This document shows positions 8,241 to 15,406 of a DNA stretch of 23,390 nucleotides, one piece after another. Numbering within the stretch: position 1 is the first letter of the stretch; each line of letters opens with the position of its first letter. The DNA comes from Lachnospiraceae bacterium (lineage in GTDB: Bacteria; Bacillota; Clostridia; Lachnospirales; Lachnospiraceae), in assembly GCA_009774585.1 (NCBI GenBank), contig VSOA01000019.1, positions 1-23,390 on the forward strand, read 5' to 3'. The translations under genes were made by a program, and so were the position numbers. The notes beneath the pieces are model-generated. The model made no database searches. It saw only the letters and a program-made list of their open reading frames with translations, and was not told the DNA's origin.

Positions 8241-8483
8241 ATGAGTAGAGAAGAAGTATTTGAGAAGTTAAATGAAGTGTTCAGAGACGTTTTTGACGAT
8301 GAGGAGATTACCGTGACCGATGCAACCACGGCGGATGATATTGAGGATTGGGATTCTTTGGAACATATTAATCTTCTGGCGGCCGTTGAACAGGAATTCG
8401 GTATGAAGTTCAATATGGGACAGGTAGTTTCCATGAAGAATGTGGGAGAGATGGCGGATATTATCATCAGCCAGATTGGGTAA
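8241..8483 (+). CDS. Acyl carrier protein (80 aa)
   Basis: A small acidic protein with the phosphopantetheine attachment motif WDSLEHINLL, modified serine Ser39, and the usual four-helix length. A PPTase would attach 4'-phosphopantetheine, and the thiol would carry an acyl group. GGAGG (8229-8233) is 7 bases from the ATG, which rules out the upstream ATG at 8217. Its place directly after the fkbH-like gene suggests that it is the acceptor of the FkbH-loaded group, equivalent in logic to DltC in teichoic acid D-alanylation. It is unlikely to be the fatty-acid-synthesis ACP, since no fab genes are nearby and the active-site motif is of the dedicated-carrier type (DSLEHI rather than DSLDTV). Confidence 0.92.
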   Translation: MSREEVFEKLNEVFRDVFDDEEITVTDATTADDIEDWDSLEHINLLAAVEQEFGMKFNMGQVVSMKNVGEMADIIISQIG

Positions 8484-8503
8484 CGGGGACGGAATGTCTG
8501 GAC

Positions 8504-9988
8504 ATGAATAGAAGAGAAACGTTTTGTGTATGGGGATTCTTTACGGTATTGGTGTTTAGCGTTGTCGTCGGCATGGGCACCCTGACGTCGGGATTTCATC
8601 TGGTGGATGACTGGGAACTGGCCAGATATACGGACCGGATGACGTTAGAGCATATAAGCTTGTGGGAGTGCATGAAAGATGCCATGGGATATGATTTGAC
8701 GCTGCGTTTCCGCCCGCTTTATTATATAAACCGGGTACTTGCGTCGGCAGTTTTCGGCATAAATCTGACAGCACTGTCAATTATTAAGGCGATAGAGATT
8801 GTAATAGCGCATGTGACGCTGTATTATTGTGCGAGACAGATGAAGTGCGGCATGGCATGTGCGGCACTTTTTGCGTTGACAGTGATGGTCGGTTATCAGT
8901 CGGCGGTCTGGTGGAAATTAGGTCCACAGGAGTCTTACGCGATCATGATGTTTGCGATAGGATTTTTCCTATTACTTAAATGGCTTCACGGCGGCGCTAA
9001 GTGGTATGCGTATGCCAGTGTGGCGTTTTTTTTTCTGATGTCGGTTTATAAAGAGCCGTTTATATTATTGCTGCCCTTTGTGGGGCTCTATATATTATAT
9101 GAGGAATTGCAGGGCAAAAGATTTACGGCGGCGAATGTGTGGGAGGCAGTTAAAATCAGACTACCCTATCTGCTGGCAATCGGCATCATTTTTGCGGTAG
9201 AGATACTACTGATTGCTTTTGTAATCGGCACGAATAATTATGACTATATAGGATTGGATGAGAGTATTACGTTAAGACAGTATCTGGAGATCTGGCATCA
9301 AGCGGGACATGCAAACCTGAAATGGTACAGGAGATTCGGTCTCGTGATGTTTATGATTCTGCTGACCTACTGGGAGCAGAGCAGGAAACTCATATGGGAG
9401 GCGGCGCTTGCATTAGCGATTATTGTGCCGCAGTGTGTTGCATACAGCAAGACTTCTTTACAGGAGAGATATATTCTGCCCTGTGTGCTTGGGTTTGCTT
9501 TTTTCTTTGTGATCGTCGCAGTTAATTTCCGCCCGCTTAGCGGAAAACGGCGAATTGCATATATGCTGTGCCTGCTTCTGATGCTGGCGGCGCACGGCAG
9601 AGTGATGCTCAGAGAGGCCCATTACTTTGCTTATAGGGGTGAGAGTATCCAGACGATGCTTGAATCGACACTTGAGCTGGTGCAGGGAACGGACAAGAAA
9701 GTATTGTCATGTTTTGCTCCGAATCCGGAAGGAAATAAGACGATACATTACTGGTTCAGACTGCATGATTATGAAGAGGTGTTCTACTGGGATGAAGAAA
9801 CGAAAGTAATCGAGCGTTCGTTCGGTCCGAACTGGGATGAACGGGCAGCGCTCGATGAGATAGATGTCGTTGTGATGTACAACAGAGAAGACCGGCACTG
9901 GTGTTATGAGCCGAGTCTTGATCTGTCGGATTTTACTGAATGTAAATGCGGTACGATCACCATGTATGTCAGGAACGGCAATCCGTGA
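8504..9988 (+). CDS. Polytopic membrane protein, GT-C-like, function unknown (494 aa)
   Basis: About nine to ten hydrophobic segments are followed by a soluble C-terminal part of roughly 120 residues. The first extracytoplasmic loop carries HLVDDWELARY (two Asp near residues 35-36) followed by RFRPLYY, a pattern seen in GT-C-type glycosyltransferases and their relatives. If that is right, it would transfer a sugar from a polyprenyl-phosphate donor outside the cytoplasm. The gene begins 20 bases after the ACP stop and is probably co-transcribed with it. The ribosome binding site is weak (GGGGACGGAAT about 10 bases upstream). The 3' end overlaps the convergent VOC gene by 20 bases. No family was recognised with certainty. 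Confidence 0.75.
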   Translation: MNRRETFCVWGFFTVLVFSVVVGMGTLTSGFHLVDDWELARYTDRMTLEHISLWECMKDAMGYDLTLRFRPLYYINRVLASAVFGINLTALSIIKAIEIVIAHVTLYYCARQMKCGMACAALFALTVMVGYQSAVWWKLGPQESYAIMMFAIGFFLLLKWLHGGAKWYAYASVAFFFLMSVYKEPFILLLPFVGLYILYEELQGKRFTAANVWEAVKIRLPYLLAIGIIFAVEILLIAFVIGTNNYDYIGLDESITLRQYLEIWHQAGHANLKWYRRFGLVMFMILLTYWEQSRKLIWEAALALAIIVPQCVAYSKTSLQERYILPCVLGFAFFFVIVAVNFRPLSGKRRIAYMLCLLLMLAAHGRVMLREAHYFAYRGESIQTMLESTLELVQGTDKKVLSCFAPNPEGNKTIHYWFRLHDYEEVFYWDEETKVIERSFGPNWDERAALDEIDVVVMYNREDRHWCYEPSLDLSDFTECKCGTITMYVRNGNP

Positions 9989-10376
9989 TCAACTCGATCA
10001 TACCCATAGACGCGTTTGTCAGAAAGGTTACTTTCCGGTTTTGCAGAGCCGGCGCGGGGGTGGGTTCGTCAATGGCAATAAAACCGCTTGTCAGAAGCGT
10101 CTGATAATCCTTCTCAAAATCTTCCGTCTCGTAACAGATGTGATAGGGACTGTTTTTGTATCTTTTGAGCAGACCGTAAACAACGGATTCTTCCGAGACC
10201 GGAGAGACTAATTCGATGCAGTACCCGTCCTTTTCCATAAAACAAATGTCTATTTTGCGGATGTCGTCATAGGTTGTTTCCTGTATGATGCGGTAACCCA
10301 GAGTTTCAAAAGACCGGATCGCCGCATCTATTTTTTTGACCAGATAACCGATGTGATGTACTTTCAGCGTCAGCAT
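9969..10376 (-). CDS. VOC-fold (glyoxalase/methylmalonyl-CoA epimerase-like) protein (135 aa)
   Basis: Two beta-alpha-beta-beta-beta repeats of the VOC fold can be traced. The four metal-ligand positions are all present: His8 in KVHHIGYLV, Glu55 in CIELVSP, His79 in PYHICYE and Glu128 in MIELI. Length and pattern fit a metal-dependent isomerase or lyase similar to methylmalonyl-CoA epimerase. GGGAG lies 9 bases before the ATG. It is transcribed against its neighbours and overlaps the end of the gene at 8504 by 20 bases. Its closeness to FkbH and ACP suggests it might act on an acyl thioester or three-carbon acid used by that pathway, for example an epimerisation. That is inference; VOC substrates cannot be read from sequence. 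Confidence 0.82.
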   Translation of the reverse strand: MLTLKVHHIGYLVKKIDAAIRSFETLGYRIIQETTYDDIRKIDICFMEKDGYCIELVSPVSEESVVYGLLKRYKNSPYHICYETEDFEKDYQTLLTSGFIAIDEPTPAPALQNRKVTFLTNASMGMIELITDCRS

Positions 10377-10391
10377 ATAAAATCTCCCTTG

Positions 10392-10438
10392 TTGATTAAT
10401 GTGTCAAGATTGTGTATATTTAGATAGAAATGCACAAT
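10392..10438 (+). promoter_or_regulatory. Sigma-A-type promoter of the GtrA-SGNH operon with overlapping dyad
   Basis: TTGATT (10392-10397) and TATATT (10415-10420) are 17 bp apart. ATTGTG (10409-10414) and CACAAT (10433-10438) form an inverted repeat that brackets the -10 and would reach past the transcription start, so a repressor site is possible. The predicted leader to the gene at 10560 is about 130 bases. Confidence 0.5.
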
Positions 10439-10559
10439 ATATGACTATGAAATATCTGGCTTTATTATATAGGAGCAGTCCGCCTTTGGCAAGCCGGTGC
10501 GACGGATGAAAGATAAGAAAGCCGGCGCATTGCGCAGATGTTTCGGAACGGAGAACAGA

Positions 10560-11024
10560 ATGAAAAAGATAAAGGAACTGTATGAGCGGAACAAAGATTT
10601 CATCATGGAAGTCATTCATTTCGGCATGGTCGGCGTCATCAATACGCTGATGGGCTGGGTGATTATGGCGGTGCTCTATAATCTGATTCACATGAATTAC
10701 TGGCTTTCCAGTGGGATATCCTATTTTATCGGCAGCGTATTTTCTTACCATGCGAATGCGAAAGTAACTTTCAAGGTGGAAAATAAAGATAAATGGCTTC
10801 CGTGGAGATTTGCGATAAATATCATTGTCTGCTACCTGATCGCATTCAGTGTGGCGCAGCCTTTTGTGACTTATCTGTTTTCGCTGGGACAGAAAACATA
10901 CTCGCAGGCGCTTATTGATAATGTCGCCATGCTGCTTGGCATGTGTATGTTTATCGTGATGAATTTCTTCGGACAGAAAATATTTGTGTTCCGTAAAATA
11001 GGGCATAAAAAGAAAAATAGCTGA
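10560..11024 (+). CDS. GtrA-family membrane protein (154 aa)
   Basis: Four hydrophobic segments in a protein of typical GtrA length. The first contains FGMVGVINTLMGWVIM and the second is followed by SYHANAKVTFKVEN, the usual GtrA landmarks (GxxxxxxN...NF/AKVTF). GtrA proteins are thought to flip polyprenyl-phosphate-linked sugars across the membrane, partnering GtrB-type GT2 enzymes such as the one at 2078. An in-frame GTG at 10497 would add 21 charged residues; ATG 10560 is preferred because GGAG lies 6 bases upstream and it matches the family start. It is followed after 45 bases by the SGNH lipoprotein gene. Confidence 0.87.
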   Translation: MKKIKELYERNKDFIMEVIHFGMVGVINTLMGWVIMAVLYNLIHMNYWLSSGISYFIGSVFSYHANAKVTFKVENKDKWLPWRFAINIIVCYLIAFSVAQPFVTYLFSLGQKTYSQALIDNVAMLLGMCMFIVMNFFGQKIFVFRKIGHKKKNS

Positions 11025-11069
11025 TGATACAAAGCGGTTCATCAGACAAACGGAAGGGGTAAGGTACGA

Positions 11070-12125
11070 ATGAGGGGGCAATTGAAAAGAACGATGAGAA
11101 GAAAATGGATATGCATTGCGCTGTGCGCGTGTCTGTTCTGTGCAGGGGCTGCCGGGTGCGGCGCCGAAGAAAAAGACAATATGGCAGATAAAAACGCTTC
11201 GGCTGCCACACAGGACGAGGCATCAGAAGCGGATGCGAAAGAAACGACAGAAGCGGACGTGAAAGAAACGACAGATGCGTCAGAAACGTTGGGTAACCCG
11301 GATTCAGAGAGCGAGACAGATGAAATGGAAATGACGGATGTGTCAGAAGTGTCGAAAATGCCGGAGGAGACAGCTTCAGACACGGCAGAAGAAGATGGCG
11401 CGTCGCTGCAGGGGCTCAGTCTGTCGATTCTGGGAGATAGTCTGTCCACTTACGAGGGATGGATACCGGGCGAATGTACGAATTTTTTCCCTATGAACGG
11501 AGAACTGACAGATGTGTCAGAAACATGGTGGATGCAAGTGCTTGCGCAAACGGGAATGGAATTGTGTTCTAATAATTCCAGCGCCGGGTGTACCTGCGCA
11601 GGGGATTCTTTGTATACCGGAGAGGTAAAGTACGGATGCAGTACGGACAGAATATCGTTACTTACGGGCAGCCAAGGCAAGATGCCGGATGTCATCATTG
11701 TCTTCATGGGGACGAACGATCTCTTAAAAGGAGTACCCCTTGGCGACAACGACGGAACCGGACTGGTGGAAGAAGGCGAGATTGACAACTTCAGTGACGC
11801 CTATACTTTGATTCTGGATAAGCTGGCAAGCGAGTATCCGATGGCGCAGGTCTATTGCTGCGGGCTGCACCCGGTAGGAGACTGGGGAACGAAGCAGCCG
11901 TTTGTGCTGCTTAACAATTATGACGGACTGACGGCGGAAGATTTCTCGAAGCGGATCGAACTGATTGCGGGCAATAAGGGAGTTCCTTATATTGACTTGT
12001 ATCATTGCGGCATCGAGGTAGATAACCTGCAGCAAATGACGTCGGACGGCGTGCACTATACACCGCTTGGGATGAGTTATGTGGCGAAAGCGGTAATCGA
12101 CTGTCTGAACGCTTCGGGAAATTAG
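11070..12125 (+). CDS. SGNH/GDSL-type hydrolase, predicted lipoprotein (351 aa)
   Basis: A basic N-terminus and a hydrophobic stretch end in GAAGC, with Cys30 as the likely lipidated residue after signal peptidase II cleavage. A Glu/Thr/Ala-rich linker with near-repeated KETTEAD/KETTDAS units spans about residues 31-110. The SGNH domain has GDS with Ser124, GTND with Asn216, and DGVH with Asp326 and His329, so the active site looks complete. It is expected to be an extracytoplasmic esterase attached to the outer membrane leaflet. The acidic linker probably spaces the enzyme out into the cell wall. AAGG lies 6 bases before the ATG. It is the last gene before a strong terminator. Confidence 0.88.
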   Translation: MRGQLKRTMRRKWICIALCACLFCAGAAGCGAEEKDNMADKNASAATQDEASEADAKETTEADVKETTDASETLGNPDSESETDEMEMTDVSEVSKMPEETASDTAEEDGASLQGLSLSILGDSLSTYEGWIPGECTNFFPMNGELTDVSETWWMQVLAQTGMELCSNNSSAGCTCAGDSLYTGEVKYGCSTDRISLLTGSQGKMPDVIIVFMGTNDLLKGVPLGDNDGTGLVEEGEIDNFSDAYTLILDKLASEYPMAQVYCCGLHPVGDWGTKQPFVLLNNYDGLTAEDFSKRIELIAGNKGVPYIDLYHCGIEVDNLQQMTSDGVHYTPLGMSYVAKAVIDCLNASGN

Positions 12126-12196
12126 CGGCGTATGATGTAATTCATCGCAGTCAAAATTAGCAAGATATATGAAACATACAAGGAATGTGTCTGAAA

Positions 12197-12268
12197 TAAA
12201 ACTTCGGAACACCTTAGAAAGATACTTTCATGCGGGAGTAATCTTTTTGAGGCGTTTCGGAGTTTTTT
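12197..12268 (+). terminator. Long two-tier hairpin terminator after the SGNH lipoprotein gene
   Basis: An AACTTCGGAACACC arm (from 12200) pairs with GGCGTTTCGGAGTT (12251-12264). The inner AGAAAGAT pairs with ATCTTTTT, making an imperfect stem of more than 20 bp, followed by a T run (12263-12268). This is typical of intrinsic termination. Confidence 0.8.
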
Positions 12269-12506
12269 ATTATAAACTGAAAAGATTTTTGTTTTTATAG
12301 GTTTGAAACGTAGATTTTAGAAAATAATTTTCGCAATAATTTACTTTTGCTAAGGATATTTTAAGATAAACTTAATACTTTGTTGAAGAAAATCCTTGGT
12401 TTTGTTCGTTATGATAGTTAGAAAGAAAAACGAATGGTATAAAGCCGGAAGGTTTGGCGCGCGAACCGGAGGACAGGATAAACAAAGGTATAATGGAGGT
12501 TAAACT
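12269..12506 (+). promoter_or_regulatory. AT-rich gap with possible -10 and leader hairpin before the GT2 gene
   Basis: This 238-base stretch holds no credible gene. TATGAT at 12410-12415 is a possible -10, without a well-placed -35 (TTGAAG at 12383-12388 is 21 bp away). In the presumed leader, GGTTTG (12451-12456) pairs with CGAACC (12462-12467) around a GCGCG loop. A GGAGG ribosome binding site 7 bases before the ATG serves the GT2. Confidence 0.35.
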
Positions 12507-13565
12507 ATGAAGGAGTCAAAACAGACAAAGTATATCACATTCACGATTCCCTGCTATAATTCGCAGGACTATATGAAACGTTGTATTGATTCGCTTCTTC
12601 CCGGAGGAGAAGACGTAGAAATTATTATCATCAATGACGGTTCTAAGGATGCGACGGCGCAGATAGCGGACGATTATGAGAAACGTTATCCGGGTATCGT
12701 CAGAGCCGTACATAAGCCGAACGGCGGACACGGTTCGGGTGTCAACAAGGGGCTGGAACTGGCACAGGGAGTTTACTTTAAGGTGGTGGATTCGGACGAC
12801 TGGCTTGATGAAGACGCCTACGCGAAGCTTCTTGGCAGAGTTAAGAGATTCTGCAATATGAAAGCGGCGGGACTGACGAGAGAAATTCCGGATTTGTTTG
12901 TCTTTAATTATCTTTATGATCATCTGGACGAGGGCAGTTCGCATACGATGCATTATAGAAATGTTTTTCCGCTGGAAGAAATGTGTGACTGGAATGACAT
13001 CGGTAGATTCCGCACGTCTCAGTATCTGATCATGCACGCATTGATGTTTCGGACAGACGTGCTTAGGCAGTCAGAGGTGGTTTTACCGGAGCACACCTTT
13101 TATGTGGATAATATTTTCGCATATAAACCGCTGCCTTATGTGAGACACATCTATTACATGGATATCGACTTATATCACTATTATATCGGCAGGGAAGATC
13201 AGTCGGTCAATGAAAAGGTTCTGATGAGCCGTATCGACCAGCAGATCAGGGTGACGGAAATCGTTTCCAAATGCGTTGATTTGAACGAGGTAAAGGAGAC
13301 TTATCCGAAACTGGCAGAATATATGTGCCGCAATATCTCTATCATGATGGCCATTTCCTCGATTCATTTACTGTTGATCAACTCGCAGGAAGCTTACGGC
13401 AAAAGGAAGAGGCTGTGGGAGCAGGTCAAAGAAGACAATCTGCGTCTGTATTTCCGGTTAAAATATACAACCTTAAGCGGCTTGACGTATTTGCCGGGCA
13501 GACTGGGCGGAATGCTGACAAGAGGCGGATACCGTGCAGCGCGGAAAATCTATCAGTTCCAATAA
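12507..13565 (+). CDS. GT2-family glycosyltransferase (352 aa)
   Basis: A classic GT-A start (ITFTIPCYNSQDYM) is followed by the nucleotide-binding INDGSKD stretch near residues 42-48, GGHGSGVNKGL near 73-83 and the metal-binding DSDDW at 95-99. There is no clear membrane segment; the C-terminal third is helical and basic, perhaps for membrane association. It would add a sugar from a nucleotide donor to a lipid-linked or protein acceptor on the cytoplasmic side. It heads a three-gene operon with the possible cysteine-hydrolase-fold gene 13616 and the LPG-synthase-like gene 14244. Family members in clostridia also occur in teichoic-acid-type loci. The sugar is not predictable. Confidence 0.9.
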   Translation: MKESKQTKYITFTIPCYNSQDYMKRCIDSLLPGGEDVEIIIINDGSKDATAQIADDYEKRYPGIVRAVHKPNGGHGSGVNKGLELAQGVYFKVVDSDDWLDEDAYAKLLGRVKRFCNMKAAGLTREIPDLFVFNYLYDHLDEGSSHTMHYRNVFPLEEMCDWNDIGRFRTSQYLIMHALMFRTDVLRQSEVVLPEHTFYVDNIFAYKPLPYVRHIYYMDIDLYHYYIGREDQSVNEKVLMSRIDQQIRVTEIVSKCVDLNEVKETYPKLAEYMCRNISIMMAISSIHLLLINSQEAYGKRKRLWEQVKEDNLRLYFRLKYTTLSGLTYLPGRLGGMLTRGGYRAARKIYQFQ

Positions 13566-13615
13566 AATGATATAAAGTTACGTTTGCACTGTGTAATACG
13601 CGGGAAGGGGAAGTT

Positions 13616-14254
13616 ATGGAACATATTTATATTGCGCTGGTAGATACACCGGGGCTGTTCGCAGCCCTGATCCGCCGGTTTCTGAAGCAGAAATATATAC
13701 ATGTAGTAATTGCTATGGATGAAAGACTGAAGGAAGCGTACAGCTTTGGCAGGAGAAACCCGAGGATTCCTTTTTTTGCAGGATTTGAGAGGGAAGATAC
13801 ACGTAAGATACTGCGCGCTTTTCCGACGGCAGAGTATATGGTCTGTGAACTGACATGCAGCAGGCGGCAGAAAGAACAGATTCGCGAGCAGTTACGGAAG
13901 GATTATACGTGTCGCTGGCATTATCATTATGCAGTGCCGGGACTGCCTTTTATCGTGTGCGGGAAACCTTTTTACTGGAAGAATCAGTATACATGTTCCT
14001 CTTATATTGCAAGGCTGTTGGATGAGCATCAGATTTGTATCTCTGAGAAGCATTTTTCGCTTGTGACGCCGAAGGATTTCTATCTTTATCCGGATAAAAA
14101 GGTGCTCTACGAAGGCAGTCTGGCGGAATTCGTGTATCGGACGGTTGAGGGAGACGCGGCGGAACAGACCGCAGACGATGAAAGAGAGATGAAGGTTGAG
14201 CGGAAGAACTGCCAAAACAGACGGCAAAGGATGGTGGCGGCATATGGACGTTAG
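13616..14254 (+). CDS. Possible circularly permuted NlpC/P60-like (YiiX/LRAT-type) protein, function unknown (212 aa)
   Basis: The order His29 (QKYIHVVIA) and then Cys127 (QYTCSSYIARLL), with a YSFGRR stretch between, resembles circularly permuted papain-fold proteins of the YiiX/LRAT group, where the histidine precedes the nucleophilic cysteine. Those proteins cleave or transfer amide or ester bonds, often on lipids or peptides. There is no signal peptide or membrane segment, so it would be cytoplasmic or peripheral. The C-terminal 30 residues are charged and may be disordered. A GGGAAGGGGAAG ribosome binding site precedes the ATG. The gene overlaps the next by 11 bases, indicating coupled translation. 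The fold call is pattern recognition only; it may simply be an uncharacterised clostridial family. Confidence 0.7.
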   Translation: MEHIYIALVDTPGLFAALIRRFLKQKYIHVVIAMDERLKEAYSFGRRNPRIPFFAGFEREDTRKILRAFPTAEYMVCELTCSRRQKEQIREQLRKDYTCRWHYHYAVPGLPFIVCGKPFYWKNQYTCSSYIARLLDEHQICISEKHFSLVTPKDFYLYPDKKVLYEGSLAEFVYRTVEGDAAEQTADDEREMKVERKNCQNRRQRMVAAYGR

Positions 14255-15302
14255 TGTGAATCAGGGAAACGGTACAAAGACACATGGCGTGAGAAAAAGG
14301 GTCTTGGAAGGGGCATTTTTTCTCGTGGTTATGGGTCTTTCATTCTATACGATATTTCACGGTCAGGATATGGGACAAGTCAGGAGCGCGCTTGAAAAGC
14401 TTTCTCCGGTATCCTTATGTCTCGCGGTTCTTACGGCGTTATTTTTCGTCAGTGCGGAAGGAATCATGATCTGGTATCTTCTGCGCTCGATGAACGGGAA
14501 GAGCGGACTGCTTAAGTGTATCTCTTATTCCTTCATCGGATTCTTCTATTCCGGCATCACACCCTCGGCAACGGGAGGCCAGCCAATGCAGTTATATTAT
14601 ATGTGCAAAGACAAAAACAGCTTGTCGGAATCGTCTGTGGTGTTGATGACGGTAGCGCTGATTTATAAGTTTGTGCTTGTGGTGATGGGTATTGTGATGT
14701 TTGTATTCTGGCACGGACCGCTCAAAGTTTATCTGCGGGAATATTTTCCGCTGTTTCTCCTTGGGCTTGCTTTGAACACAACGCTTGTGCTGATCCTGCT
14801 GGCGGTAATGCTTGCGCCGGGATGGATTAGAGGCGTGATTGTGAAGATGGAGAGGCTGCTTGTGAAGATGCGGGTCTTAAAACCTTCAACGAGGAGACGG
14901 GACAAGATTGAAAATTTTGTGGAAGGCTATCAGGATGCGGTGTATTTTCTGGCGGCACATAAGGGAAAAATATTTGGTGTATGCCTCTTTACCTTTCTGC
15001 AAAGGTGCAGCGTATTTGTATTGACTTGGATTATCTACAGAGGATTTTCATTGGAGGGCGCGGACATGATGACGGTTGCGAGCTTACAGGCGTCGGTATA
15101 TATTGCCGTCGATATGCTTCCGGTGCCGGGCGCGCAGGGAATTACGGAGCTTATGTACCGCAGTATCTTTGGTGTGATTTTTACAGGCAGATATTTGATG
15201 CCGTCATTGTATGTGACGCGCGGGATCAGTTTCTATTTTCTTTTGATTGTCGCAGTCGTAGTAATATTCGGCAATTATCTGTACAGAAGGCAGACTAGGT
15301 AA
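14244..15302 (+). CDS. LPG-synthase-TM/UPF0104 family membrane protein (352 aa)
   Basis: About eight hydrophobic segments, with the family signatures PSATGGQPMQLYYM (Ser108 to Gln113 region) and PVPGAQGITE in the second half. This fold is the transmembrane part of MprF-type lysyl-phosphatidylglycerol synthases. Stand-alone members without the soluble aminoacyl-transfer domain, as here, are thought to move or modify lipid-linked substrates. In a glycan locus a role as flippase or polyprenyl-lipid transferase is a reasonable guess. The frame extends back to a TTG at 14196, but ATG 14244 with GGTGG about 6 bases upstream is preferred, overlapping the previous gene's end by 11 bases. Confidence 0.85.
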   Translation: MDVSVNQGNGTKTHGVRKRVLEGAFFLVVMGLSFYTIFHGQDMGQVRSALEKLSPVSLCLAVLTALFFVSAEGIMIWYLLRSMNGKSGLLKCISYSFIGFFYSGITPSATGGQPMQLYYMCKDKNSLSESSVVLMTVALIYKFVLVVMGIVMFVFWHGPLKVYLREYFPLFLLGLALNTTLVLILLAVMLAPGWIRGVIVKMERLLVKMRVLKPSTRRRDKIENFVEGYQDAVYFLAAHKGKIFGVCLFTFLQRCSVFVLTWIIYRGFSLEGADMMTVASLQASVYIAVDMLPVPGAQGITELMYRSIFGVIFTGRYLMPSLYVTRGISFYFLLIVAVVVIFGNYLYRRQTR

Positions 15303-15306
15303 AGAT

Positions 15307-15371
15307 TTGCGATTACCGTGCGGATGTGCTAAAATAAACGCAAGCCCGGCGACTTGCGTTAGGGCACGGGC
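15307..15371 (+). promoter_or_regulatory. Promoter with ACGCAA/TTGCGT dyad upstream of the main GT/MBOAT operon
   Basis: TTGCGA (15307-15312) and TAAAAT (15330-15335) are exactly 17 bp apart. Directly after comes AACGCAA (15337-15343), ten bases, then TTGCGTT (15354-15360), the same arrangement as at 1970-2002. In addition the loop GCCCG (15344-15348) can pair with CGGGC (15367-15371), so if transcribed the region could form an H-type pseudoknot. Operator or RNA element cannot be decided from sequence. Confidence 0.6.
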
Positions 15372-15406
15372 ATGGTAAGAAAAATAAGAGGAGAGAGTTT
15401 GCTCAG

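Noticed and set aside
10404..11081. 225-codon leftward open frame
   Set aside because: Covers the GtrA gene and the promoter in antisense; no family pattern in its product and no good ribosome binding site, while the rightward GtrA gene is clear.
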